Below are positions 55,290-64,000 of a DNA stretch of 64,000 bases, one piece after another. The position numbers and the translations under genes were made by a program. The notes below the pieces were generated by a model that saw nothing but the letters and a program-made list of their open reading frames with translations, ran no database searches and was not told the origin of the DNA. The stretch covers positions 80,054 through 144,053 of the forward strand of contig NW_019091604.1 in NCBI RefSeq assembly GCF_001949145.1, written 5' to 3'. Numbering within the stretch: the first letter of the stretch is position 1; each line of letters opens with the position of its first letter. The stretch comes from Acanthaster planci. Lineage: Eukaryota; Echinodermata; Asteroidea; Valvatida; Acanthasteridae.

Positions 55290-56350
55290 CAAAAATGGAG
55301 GTGGCAAAAAGCCTCCATAGCAGTTTTACAGAAGGTTTTAAGTTAGGATTCAATGGGCCACGCATAAACTCACATGCCCCTTACCCTAGGTCCATCACTC
55401 AAAATACCACCATTGCTCTTGCAAATTGGTCTAAAGAGGTTCAAATGGGCCACATGGCGAGCCCCTTTTCAGAACTGCCGATTCCTGATCTCAGAACCCC
55501 TCCCCCCAGGACTAACACCAAAATCAGTGCCAGGCACCTTTAGGCTGATATTCAGGTAGGACATAGCTAGTTTGTGGACAAGGCCTTACCCATGGGGGCT
55601 TTCCTGTGCTCCTGCCTGGTTTGAGAACTTCCCACCTTTTTGGGATAGGTGGTAAAAGCGCAGTCTGGCTCTGAAATCATCTGTAACTATGCAGATAATT
55701 TTCTGTTCATGGGGGGCCAGAACTACAAGATAGATTTATCATGCAAAAATCCCTGAACTGTTTTAGAGGGGTGTGTAGGGACCTGGGGGGGCGGGCTTTA
55801 GCCGAAGACAGAAAGTAGTACCTACATCTTGTTTGACATTTCTGGGACTTCAAATAAATTCTCTTACCCAAATGGTTTTGGTCCCTGAAGATAAACTCAC
55901 CAATATCTTTGGGATACTGGCAACAACACTCCAAGCCAGAAAAGTCTCATTGAAATCACTCCAGTCCCTCATTGGTTCACTTTCATTTGTTTGCTGAGCT
56001 GTGGCTCCAGGTCATGCATTTCTTCATCATTTAATAGACCTGTTAAAAGGAGCCAAGAAGCCTTGCACATGATCCCGCTGTCTAATGGTGCAAAGGCAGA
56101 CCTAAACATGTGACAGGTTTTCCTTCAGGGTTTAAATGGGAAAGTGATAATTCCAGATCAGTATTGGGTGCAGGACACAGAATTGAAACTTTTCACAGAT
56201 GCTAGTGGTGGCATAGCTTTTGGAGACTATTTTAGGGGTCAGTGGTTTAGGGGCATTTGGCCTGGGTGCCTAACAGGAAAGCGTATTTCGATCTGATAAT
56301 AAAGCAGCGGTGACCACCATCAATCATCAAACTTAAAAATGCCCTCAAAT
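55290..56350 (+). pseudogene. Ngaro-type RT and RNase H
   Basis: It opens with F-T-E-G-F-K-L-G-F-N-G-P-R (N-terminal RT block) and M-G-H-M-A-S-P-F-S-E-L-P; a later block C-N-Y-A-D-N-F-L-F-M-G-G (about 55684-55716) corresponds to the RT catalytic box, with Y-A-D-N in place of Y-A-D-D. RNase H begins L-K-L-F-T-D-A-S-G-G-I-A-F-G (about 56186-56225) with F-R-G-Q-W-F-R-G-I-W-P following, then R-S-D-N-K-A-A-V near 56290. The Asp-to-Asn change in the catalytic box and several stops make it inactive. Confidence 0.8.
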
Positions 56351-56429
56351 CATGAAACTAGTTAGTTATTTCACACTTGTATGCTTCCTCTACAACGTCT
56401 CAATGAAAGCCAAGCACATCTGAGGTATT

Positions 56430-56724
56430 GAAAATAATCAGAAATTGTTGATCCATCGTTAAACCCCAAATGAACAGCTGCCAGGGCCGACCGGTAGTTG
56501 CGGATAGTAGAAGTCTGGAGGCTCGAATGAAAGAGATATATGAAAAAGTCCGCAACTGAGCTTACAGAAGCTTCGGTTGGAGAAACATTGTAGTCGTCAC
56601 ACCATCTAGCAAAATGTTGTATTCGACTGTTGTAAATTTTGCATGTGGAGAGTCGTCGGCTCTGTGCCGTCTGCAGAAAGGCCTGACGCTCTGAACGATC
56701 GTTGGACAAGGTCCAACACGTCAA
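56430..56724 (-). pseudogene. DIRS tyrosine recombinase, N-terminal core-binding domain
   Basis: The minus frame R-R-L-S-T-C-K-I-Y-N-S-R-I-Q-H-F-A-R-W-C and S-V-A-D-F-F-I-Y-L-F is followed by T-I-R-N-Y-R-S-A-L-A-A-V-H. This is the helical core-binding domain of DIRS/Ngaro YRs. The catalytic R-H-R-Y domain is absent because homology stops at about 56425, at the joint with the plus-strand Ngaro element. DIRS elements integrate through this enzyme instead of an integrase. Confidence 0.8.
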
Positions 56725-56889
56725 GTGAAGATCATTCGGAGCTGGATAGAGGATTCCTCACCTGGGTTGAGGAAGAATATCCTCCCTGTGCGGAAGGATT
56801 AGTGGTCGACGAACCAGGAGCCTTGCGAGTCTCGGGAACCATGGCTGTCGAGACCAGAATGGGGCGATGAGGAGAATCCGGCATGGTTC

Positions 56890-57655
56890 TTGTTCTATCT
56901 TGGATAAGACTTGGGGAATGACGGATATTTGAGGCCAACACCAGAAGGCCAGACCAATTCACCTGAAGAGTGTCTGTCTCCCAAGCTTGTGGGTGTGGAA
57001 ACCAAGAGCAAAAAGTTCGGAAGATGGGTATTGTCGGCCAATGCGAAGAGATCGACGTAGGAGCGCTCGATCTCTGTGAAGATTTGGGTGACCATGCTCG
57101 CATGTAGAGTCCACTCCGTCCACTCGAGAGAGAGCATCTGCTATATTGTTGGACATTCCCGGTATGTCAACGGCCTGGAGATTGATCCCGTGATCGATCA
57201 CCCACATGAAGATCTGCCATGTAAGGATGCATAGCTGGGGCGGAGCAAGTACTGCCTTGGTGGTTTATGTACACTACCACTATGCAGTTGTGGCTCTGGA
57301 TTCGAACTGAGAGACCCACTAAGTGCCGCTGGAAGTGACGAAGGGCGTTGAATACTGCCTGAAGTTCCAGCAGGTTGATGTGTTTGTTGTGGAAGGAAGA
57401 GTCCCAAACTCTGGATGCATGAAGCGGAGGAAGGGAGGCCCCCATCCGAATGGGGACACATCCATTGTCATCATGATGTTCGGCTTTGGAAGAACGAGGG
57501 GACGACCTGCCGACAGGTGCTCGCTGATGGTCCACCACCAGAGGTGGTTGCGAACATCTGGTAGAAAAGGGCTATACCGAGACAGGAGATGTAGTTGAAG
57601 TGGCCGCATCCACAGTTGACACCCAGGAACGAGGTCAACGAGGCTGGCCATAAAT
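56890..57655 (-). pseudogene. DIRS RNase H and downstream Pol region
   Basis: Blocks in minus order: M-R-P-L-Q-L-H-L-L (57605), M-T-M-D-V-S-P-F-G-W-G (57470), H-I-N-L-L-E-L-Q-A-V-F-N-A-L-R-H-F (57390-57340), V-V-V-Y-I-N-H-Q-G (57255), V-D-I-P-G-M-S-N-N-I-A-D-A-L-S-R (57175-57125) and Y-V-D-L-F-A-L-A-D-N (57062-57030). Frames alternate, showing several indels. Confidence 0.8.
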
Positions 57656-57669
57656 CCGAGAAGGCGGAG

Positions 57670-58256
57670 TTAGGCCAGTGCCGGAAGAGCCTTGGAGTGC
57701 AGGAACAAAACAGCGCATTGTTGCAGGTTGATGATGCATTCCAGTGACGGAGTCGCAACACCATTGAGAAGAACAAGAGCTGCCCCCAGGTAGGTCAACC
57801 GTTGTGATGGATTGAAGGCCAACTTGGCGTAATTGATGAGGAACCCTAGGCGTGTCGTGGCATTGAGGGTGAGAGATGTGGCAGAACTTGCTTCGTCGGG
57901 GCAGTGGACGACGATGGGGCAGTGGCTGATGATCAACCAGTCGTCTAGATATTGAAAAATAAGGACGTCACACTGTAGTAAGTAGGCGGCAAGAGTTTTG
58001 ACGATCCTGGTGAAGACCCTTGGTGATGTTGAACGACATAAAGGAAGGGCCCGAAGCAGAGGTACTTTCCCAGGTCTTTTTTGGGTGCGAGGAAAAAGGA
58101 CAAAAGGAAGCAAGTGGAAAGCTGGTTCGGATGTACCGGTGTGATGGCTCGTTTGCGTAGCAACGCTACAATATTCTCCTCCAGAGCCAGGTGCTTGAGT
58201 TTGTCGCATGGAGGAGGAGTGGAGCGGAAGACCATCCCGGATGGCGGGGAACTCAT
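57670..58256 (-). pseudogene. DIRS reverse transcriptase
   Basis: Minus-strand blocks: L-A-L-E-E-N-I-V-A-L-L-R-K-R-A-I (about 58190), F-F-L-A-P-K-K-D-L-G-K-Y (58095), S-P-R-V-F-T-R-I-V-K-T-L-A-A-Y-L (58020-57975) and the intact catalytic box I-F-Q-Y-L-D-D-W-L-I-I (57960-57930), then L-G-F-L-I-N-Y-A-K-L (57845) and L-T-Y-L-G-A (57795). The Y-L-D-D box is preserved although the frame is broken upstream. Confidence 0.85.
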
Positions 58257-59110
58257 GAACTCAAGGGAGTAGCCATGAGCAATGGTGGAGGCTGACGGTG
58301 TGGAGGTGCAGGTTCACGAAGTGAGATTTTCTGAGCAGTCTCCATATGTTTTACCTCCGACTCAAGGACTTCGGTGAACTTCCCAGCAAAGAGATCGTTC
58401 CCCAGAAGAGAAAGGCCCATAAGCCTATTCTTGACGGACCCATAGAAGATATCCATGGCATCCACGCATTGGATCTGCGGGTAGAAGTGGCCAGAATGGA
58501 ATTACAAGTTTGAACTGTTCAAAGATCGAATTAAGTCCTCCATCAAGACCTCGTAAAGCTAGGGCCGCAAAGTCTGGAGAGACCGGAGAGTCTTTTTCAC
58601 AGGCCCGGGCAATATACTCCAATAAAAGGAGAAGAAAGGCAAAACATCGGAGGCCAAAGCGGTCATGGCGCCAGGAGTTGGCATATAAGAGGACGGCAGA
58701 AGACTAGCAGGTTTGGCTCGGTGGTGGGTCAAGGGCTTTATTACGGAACCGCACCCTCAGCCCAGTCAATCCTGGTAGAGGTCATCAGAGATCAAAGGCT
58801 GTTTTGATCTAGGAGTCGCGGTACTTCAGTTCTCTCTAGTCAAAGAGGGTATTGATCAGGTTTTGCAGTACTCTAGTCCGCCTGATCGTGATGATCCAGG
58901 CCCGGGTGCCTCAACCCCAACCTACTCAGGTCTCTCCTCGTCAAGGCTGCTAAAAATGCAAAACCACACCACAGGGGAGCAGGGCGGCTCAGTAAGTCCC
59001 ACTCTGCGGCCAGACCCGAACTGCATTGGGCCGTTATTGTTCGAACGCATGCACCACATCGTTAGCAAAGGGCCCTCCAACCCTTCAACAGCCATACCCA
59101 TATAACATAT
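58257..59110 (-). pseudogene. DIRS Gag-like region
   Basis: Minus frames give A-A-L-A-L-R-G-L-D-G-G-L-N-S-I-F-E-Q-F-K-L (58565-58505) and G-L-S-L-L-G-N-D-L-F-A-G-K-F (about 58420-58375), both conserved in DIRS1 Gag. Further upstream E-P-P-C-S-P-V-V-W-F-C (about 58960) lies in broken frames. Confidence 0.65.
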
Positions 59111-59499
59111 CACTCATCACGGGAAGTCACTACCCAACCTATATATGATGCACAGAAAAAAAGGGGCAGAAAAGAACTACAAAAAAAAACAGCATGCAAG
59201 AAAAAAATAAGAAAATAAGCACTCTTACCAATAAACAAGAAAACACTCTTTATTTCATAACAGGAATCAAGTCAATAGCACGAAATGTACGGAACTCTAG
59301 AATTCGAGGAGTCATAAAAGACACATCCATTAACTATAGGTGCTGAGAAAAGCACGAACGTGGCAGAGGGACCGCAATGCAATGTGGTGGGTCAGGGGGC
59401 AGCATGCATGATCAAATCTTTTCTGCAAATTGTAATAGGCACATGGGAAATTTGCATATGTAGGCTGGACAGGGGTACGTGAACGCAGGAGACTTGCAA
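59111..59499. other. AT-rich spacer
   Basis: A-rich runs at 59150-59250; no gene recognised. Confidence 0.4.
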
Positions 59500-60055
59500 T
59501 TTTCTCCATGGGCTTTGTATGCTTTTTCTACCACGCAATATTATCGATCTTAATGAGAGTAGTCCTGAATTTCGGCAGGAGATTACTATGAGAATGAAAG
59601 AGAACTCATATTTTCCCCACTTTGTTCGATTACAAATATACCCAGGAGTCCAAATGTCAAATAAAATTTCATAATTTGTTTTCAATATACATGTAAATGC
59701 AAATCATGTGACATGACTTTAAAGGGGCAGTTTTTCTCCACAGATTTTGTGCACGTTTTTCTGAAGTCAAAACTGGTACACTCATACATCTTAGTATTTT
59801 TGCATTGGGAGCATACATGTAGGTAGTCCATCAATTTGTGGGGCTCTCAAAATAAAACTGTCACTGTCATCAGGAGTCATGTGACATGAGATTAAAGTTG
59901 CAGTTTGATTTATAGGTTTTGTACATGTTTTTTCACTTCGCACTTTTGTTGATTTTACCAGGTATACAGGTATTTTGATCTGTTTTTCCAAAAAGATAAA
60001 GATAAAGAAAATTCCAAAACAACTCTGTGGTTGTTCACAACCAAGTCCCTCTATT
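59500..60055 (+). mobile_element. Minisatellite element, 3' part with terminal hairpin
   Basis: Contains TATCGATCTTAATGAGAGTAG, GCAAATCATGTGACATGACT, AAAATAAAACTGTCAC, GTCATGTGACATGAGATTAAAG and the terminal hairpin GTGGTTGT/ACAACCAA (60027-60044), then GTCCCTCTA. The next copy starts within about ten bases. Confidence 0.75.
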
Positions 60056-60059
60056 TTTT

Positions 60060-61534
60060 GTAGCTGTTTTGGCATTTTGGCGAAACAGCTCTTGATTTCG
60101 TTAAAGTTTTTTCTTTTTCTTTTTCAGACTATTTTTCTTCCACTGGTCAACTTTGGTAGTTTTATAAATCTGATTGACTTCAAACCTTGCAGACCTTCAG
60201 ACTACCATCCAAGGATGGTCCTAGAAGAAATTCCTCATGATGACGTCATCAAAAGATTAATTATTGAATTTTTAATATTTCCCCATAGCTTTTGTACACG
60301 TTTTCAACAGCCAGACTTTCACACTGTTCTCAACCTGATTTGATATCTGTTAGGTCATGATTCTTGGCCCAACAGTTAGAGAGGTTTTAGGGAAAAATTG
60401 TCATGATGACGTCATCAAATGATTTATTATTGAATTTTGAATATTTTTCCCCATAGCTTTTGTACACGTTTTCAACAGAAAGACTTCCATACTGTTCTCG
60501 ACCTGATTTGATATCTGTTAGGTCATGATTTTTGGCGCAACAGTTAGAGAGGGTTTAGGAAAATATTCGTCATGATGACGTCATCATGTGATTTATTATT
60601 GAATATTTCGTTTTTCTCCATAGGTTTTGTACACGTTTTTCAACAGCAAGACTTCCACAATGTTCTCCACCTGATTTGATGTATGTTAGGTGGAAATTCT
60701 TGCTCCAACAATTAGAGAGAATTTAAGAAAGAAATTTTCATATTGACGTCATCACGTGATTTATTATTGAGTTTTGATATTTCGTTTTTCTCTATAGGTT
60801 TTGTACACATTTTGTGAAGTCAAAAGACTGCGGCATTCATACATCTGAGTGACTTTGTATTGGGAGCATAGGTAGTCGGACAACCTGTGGGGATGTCAAA
60901 ATAAAATCGTCACAGTGGCGTCATCAGGGGTCACGTGACATGAGATTAAAAGTACAGTTTTCCCCATAAGTTTTGTACACATTTTTCTATTCTGCAATAT
61001 TATCGATCTTCATGAGAAGAGTCCTGAACTTTGGCTAAGGATTACTCTGAGAACGAAAGAAAAAGTGTGGTTTTTTTGGTCTTCGTTTGATTACAAATAT
61101 ACTCAAAGTGTTCACATATCAAATAAAATTTTTATAATTTGTTTTCAATATAAACGCAAATCACGTGACATGACTTTAAAGGTGCAGTTTTTCTCCATAG
61201 ATTTTGTGCACGTTTTTCTGAAGTTGAAGACTGGTACACTCATACATCTTAGTTTTTTTGCATTGGAGGCATAGGTAGTCCATCAACTCGTGGGGCTGTC
61301 AAAATAAAATTGTCACGCTGACATCATCAGGAGTCATGTGACATGAGATTAAAGTTGCAGTTTGATTTATAAGTTTTGTACACGTTTTTTCACTTCGCAC
61401 TTTTGTTGATTTTACCAGTGCTTCGCCTGGAAATTGCTGTGAGAATTTTAAACATATTTTTCCTTTTTTCCAAAAAAGATAAAAAAAGAAAATTCCAAAC
61501 AGCTCTGTGATTGTCCACAATAATATCCCTCTAG
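60060..61534 (+). mobile_element. Full-length minisatellite (pearl/Helentron-like) element
   Basis: A copy of 1.47 kb starting with hairpin AGCTGTTT/AAACAGCT (60062-60090) and T-rich DNA, and ending with a degraded hairpin GTGATTGT/ACAATAAT-type, ATCCCT and CTAG before T (61531-61534). Inside, tandem units with TGACGTCATCA cores lie at 60241, 60407, 60576 and 60744 (period 166-169), then diverged units at 60916 and 61319 carrying the GTCACGTGACATGAGATTAAA segment. Each unit also has TTTTGTACACGTTTT and CAGCMAGACTTCCACA blocks. No protein is encoded. Layout matches pearl-type non-autonomous elements, which others have linked to Helentrons. Confidence 0.75.
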
Positions 61535-63671
61535 TTTGATTTTGATGCCTTGACATACCGAGGTTGTGGCACATGCTGGCTCCTCTTTGCCTGTGGAAAA
61601 GTCTTCTGCTTTCTGAAGTATCTTTAAAAAAACAATTCCAAGATGTTTTGCTTTGGGAATGTGGAAACAAATGGCACCAACTCAATAACTTTATGTTAAA
61701 AATTAGATATGGAACAAACTCAATTGCGCAAAAATGGCCCCTAAGTTGTGCAAGCCTTTGTGTGTAACAAGCAGTTTCACCCGGCAGCAGTGTGCTTTTG
61801 GTAAATTAGACATAAGGTCCATTTTGCAAAGCCAGTCACAATTTCAAAAAGTGTGCCGGATACATTATTACAAAAAGAGCTCTAAGGCCTGGTGAATTCT
61901 GATGTCTGTCAGGAACTAGGCCCTCTAATGGCTTCAGTGGCTCAGAATAGTTAATTTATTAACAATACCATACATGTAAACGTTAAGCATAAACCCCACT
62001 TCCAAAGTAGATGAAAAATATGTATACCCTTGGGTTTTTAGGCAAACTTTCTGTGCATCGTATTATAACTTGTAACACTTGGTAACGCCAAGACACATGA
62101 CCAAGACAAAATACATGTATTACTATTTTGGATGAATTAGAGTTACCATGGTGTTGCTGCCTCCCTAAAACCCCAATCAAATATCAAAAAATGGAATAGA
62201 AATGGTCCTAAATTCTAAAACCCTAAATTCCTAACACCCTGCCCCCTGGTAATGTTTTATGGCCTATTTGAGGCATGCCTTGTGAGTCACTTTGTATTGG
62301 AAATAACTTTGCCTTCCCCACCCAGAGTTGGTCTGTGCCCCTACACCAACAGCTTTGGGTGAAACACAAAGCCATTATTTTCAAAAAGGGGCTGGGGCCT
62401 AATGCGTCTGAAATAAATCTATTCTACTTACCCTAGCAGTTTCTCCTTTCTTGAAAGCCCCTCCAGATTGGTGTTGGTTGGAATGCGGGCCCTTTGGCAG
62501 TTCTTGAAACGCTTGGGTAGGCCTAGTAAGAGGCCTAGTAGTAATGTTAGTTCTAGTTGATTCTGACTGACAAGGAATTGGAAGTCACCAAAGACCTTGA
62601 CAGTGTGGCACAGGCGGCCGTCGACGTGGAACTTGAAGAGGCTGAATTTGATGCCTTGATTGTAGGCATGGCTCCAGGTTTTAAGAAGAAGTTAGCTTTT
62701 AGGCCAAGACTTCATTTTAAACAGTACATGCCGTCCAAACAATCAGCCGTAAAGTGTTCTGAGCATACATTTGACCATTCTGTCAAAACAAAGACAGAAT
62801 GTGTGTTCTTGACGAAGCGAATCCACTCTCGTCATGTTGAGGCTGCCTTTGGAAAAGACAGGAAGCTCACTCCCGGATTTTTGCTGGTGTTTTGAGTACA
62901 ACCAACAACCACACACGATTGTGTCATCGTGCATAGAGGTGGCAATATGTTCAGAGCAAACACACCTTGATATCATGCTATAACTATGGACCTAAACACA
63001 AATAATCTTAGGAAACCAGTCCTTAACAGCAACAAATATGGCGCGGCAGGGCTACTCATACACAGGTACAATGCATGTGCACTACGGCTGCCTGTTGTCA
63101 TGTAAATGTACGTATGTACACAAGTTGGTATCTCCCAAACCTGATGTTACAGGGTCATTGCATATAATTATGATATCATTCAACCGTTTCTCGATTTGGC
63201 TAGAAACGCGCTGTTCAAAAGGTGTTTTTTGATCATAATTATTTCATAAACAGAAGTCCACAGAGTTTACTTTAAAAAACATTTTATTGAAGCCACATAC
63301 GTTGAAGTCCGAAAGGACCAAACAGTGCCTTTGAAGGCAAGTTTAAGAAGCCTGCTTTAAGTTTCCATGAATTTTCAGAACCAAGGAGCTCTTTCTGCCA
63401 TTAAAGCCCCCCCCCCAAAAAAAGACTCCAGTTTCTGGTCATGGGCTTGGTCCAAAAGTGTTGCGTTGACATGACTTTTTTCCCCCTTCTTTTTTTTTGT
63501 CTTAAGAAGTGATGTATATGCACATATACTTTAGAGTGCATGGCCTTGTTACTTAGAGAAATCTGAATTAACAACTTTGAATTAATAAAATAACGATAAA
63601 ATATGAGGAGAGGCAATAGTTTCATTCATCTTACTCAAAAAAGAGGCTTCTATTCTTTGCAAGATTGAGCT
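61535..63671. other. Gene-poor stretch with one unassigned open frame
   Basis: Only the frame at 62557-62895 stands out; the rest shows no homology I can name. A C8/A-run lies at about 63411 and a T-rich run at 63485. Confidence 0.35.
62557..62895 (+). CDS. Unrecognised open frame, possible exon
   Basis: An acceptor-like GATTCTGACTGACAAG (to about 62573) precedes a 107-codon frame with acidic D-V-E-L-E-E-A-E-F-D and basic K-K-K-L-A-F-R-P-R-L segments, ending TGA at 62893-62895. Its composition is more protein-like than neighbouring short frames, but no domain or partner exon is visible. Confidence 0.25.
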   Translation: MILTDKELEVTKDLDSVAQAAVDVELEEAEFDALIVGMAPGFKKKLAFRPRLHFKQYMPSKQSAVKCSEHTFDHSVKTKTECVFLTKRIHSRHVEAAFGKDRKLTPGFLLVF

Positions 63672-64000
63672 TGTTAACCACTTCCTGCTGGGGATTCTGG
63701 ATCTGGACACGTATGCTTTATATGGGTGGCCGGGGTCTCCGAAATCAGACAAAGGAAATTGGGCCTTGTAACAAAAGACTGTACTCGGAACAAACGACCA
63801 GGCTGCTGGGCATTACCAACATTTTTTCACTGTCAAAAGTGGAGATAATCCAGCCTTGTTTTGAAACAGTATACCACGGTTTGGGGCATTTAGAGCGATT
63901 GGATTACCACCGGGGACAAAAGCGCTCCACCACCGCAGCGATGAGCCACACAGCACCGCTGCATGCTAATCTGCCCCTATTGAAAAGAGGTCAGCAGGAC
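63672..64000 (-). mobile_element. piggyBac-like MITE, copy 2 (inverted, cut by window end)
   Basis: TTAA at about 63674 is followed by CCACTTCCTGCTGGGG. The block from 63800 (GCTGCTGGGCATTACC, CACTGTCAAAAGTGGAGATA, GGACAAAAGCGCTCCACC, AAAAGAGGTCAGCAGGAC) is the near-identical reverse complement of 21331-21545. The second end lies outside the window. The two copies form a 42-kb-spaced inverted pair. Confidence 0.8.

Larger units (their letters stand above)
54690..56425 (+). mobile_element. Ngaro/DIRS-type retrotransposon, plus strand, 3' truncated
   Basis: Gag-like, RT and RNase H regions follow in order. It ends abruptly at about 56420 in the RNase H C-terminus, exactly where a minus-strand DIRS element begins with its recombinase. 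The tyrosine recombinase of this element is therefore missing. Several frame breaks. Its Gag and RNase H blocks differ from the two DIRS1-like copies in the window, so it is a separate lineage. Confidence 0.8.
56410..59110 (-). mobile_element. DIRS1-like retrotransposon, minus strand
   Basis: From high to low coordinates: Gag-like region (about 59.1-58.25 kb), RT (58.25-57.7), RNase H and following Pol region (57.65-56.9) and the start of a tyrosine recombinase (56.73-56.43). This is the full DIRS1 gene order. It is GC-rich against AT-rich flanks, with numerous frameshifts. The inverted terminal repeats and internal complementary region of DIRS elements were not recognised. Confidence 0.85.

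Noticed and set aside
62557-62895. Assignment of the 112-codon frame to a known family
   Set aside because: Composition is protein-like, but no motif supports any family; kept only as an unassigned possible exon.

Overview
The window is nuclear DNA from an animal, most likely a marine invertebrate. Spliced exons with consensus donor and acceptor sites, AT-rich introns and the absence of operons show a eukaryote. The mix of Ty3/gypsy, CR1/L2-type LINEs, a Penelope-like element, DIRS/Ngaro elements, a Polinton-type polymerase and long-TIR DNA transposons, together with very frequent TACATGTA words, fits lancelet, hemichordate, echinoderm or mollusc. I cannot choose between them from sequence alone. 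Homology calls rest on recognised motifs, not on database searches.

Layout. 1-2532: truncated Ty3/gypsy gag-pol. 2850-5085: decayed CR1/L2-type LINE with its 3' tail. 5906-19294: a plus-strand host gene model of four phase-compatible exons; the last exon holds a decayed C-terminal zinc-finger region. Its introns carry a TIR MITE, LINE pieces, a direct repeat pair, a minus-strand candidate exon (12661-12903) and a minus-strand family-B DNA polymerase remnant (about 15.9-17.15 kb). 19.4-22.47 kb: plus-strand DIRS1-like element interrupted by a piggyBac-like MITE and a tRNA-type SINE. 27.1-28.1 kb: Penelope-like element 3' part between inverted repeats that carry hammerhead-ribozyme-like cores. 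30.3-31.8 kb: minisatellite-bearing element with Helitron/pearl-like ends. 34634-36674 (minus): three C-terminal exons of a tropomodulin gene, the clearest host gene here. 42.8-43.7 kb: SGNH-hydrolase-like remnant. 43.7-46.7 kb: long-TIR transposon with a PIN/XPG-like nuclease and a Cys-rich C-terminus. 49.5-52.05 kb (minus): broken multi-exon gene of a widespread transposon-like family. 52.66-53.44 and 59.5-61.53 kb: more of the minisatellite element. 54.69-56.42 kb (plus) and 56.4-59.1 kb (minus): a Ngaro-type and a DIRS1-type element meeting tail to tail. 63.67-64.0 kb: second copy of the piggyBac-like MITE, inverted.

Most apparent genes are selfish elements in decay. The host component is tropomodulin (intact in the visible part), the four-exon gene whose C-terminal exon is broken, and a few candidate exons. 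Assembly gaps lie at 38350-38422 and 52483-52607, and a single N at 1184 hides missing Ty3 sequence. The parts do not form one functional system. The organising theme is nested and recombining retroelements, several with self-cleaving-RNA-like or palindromic ends, inside and beside two host genes.
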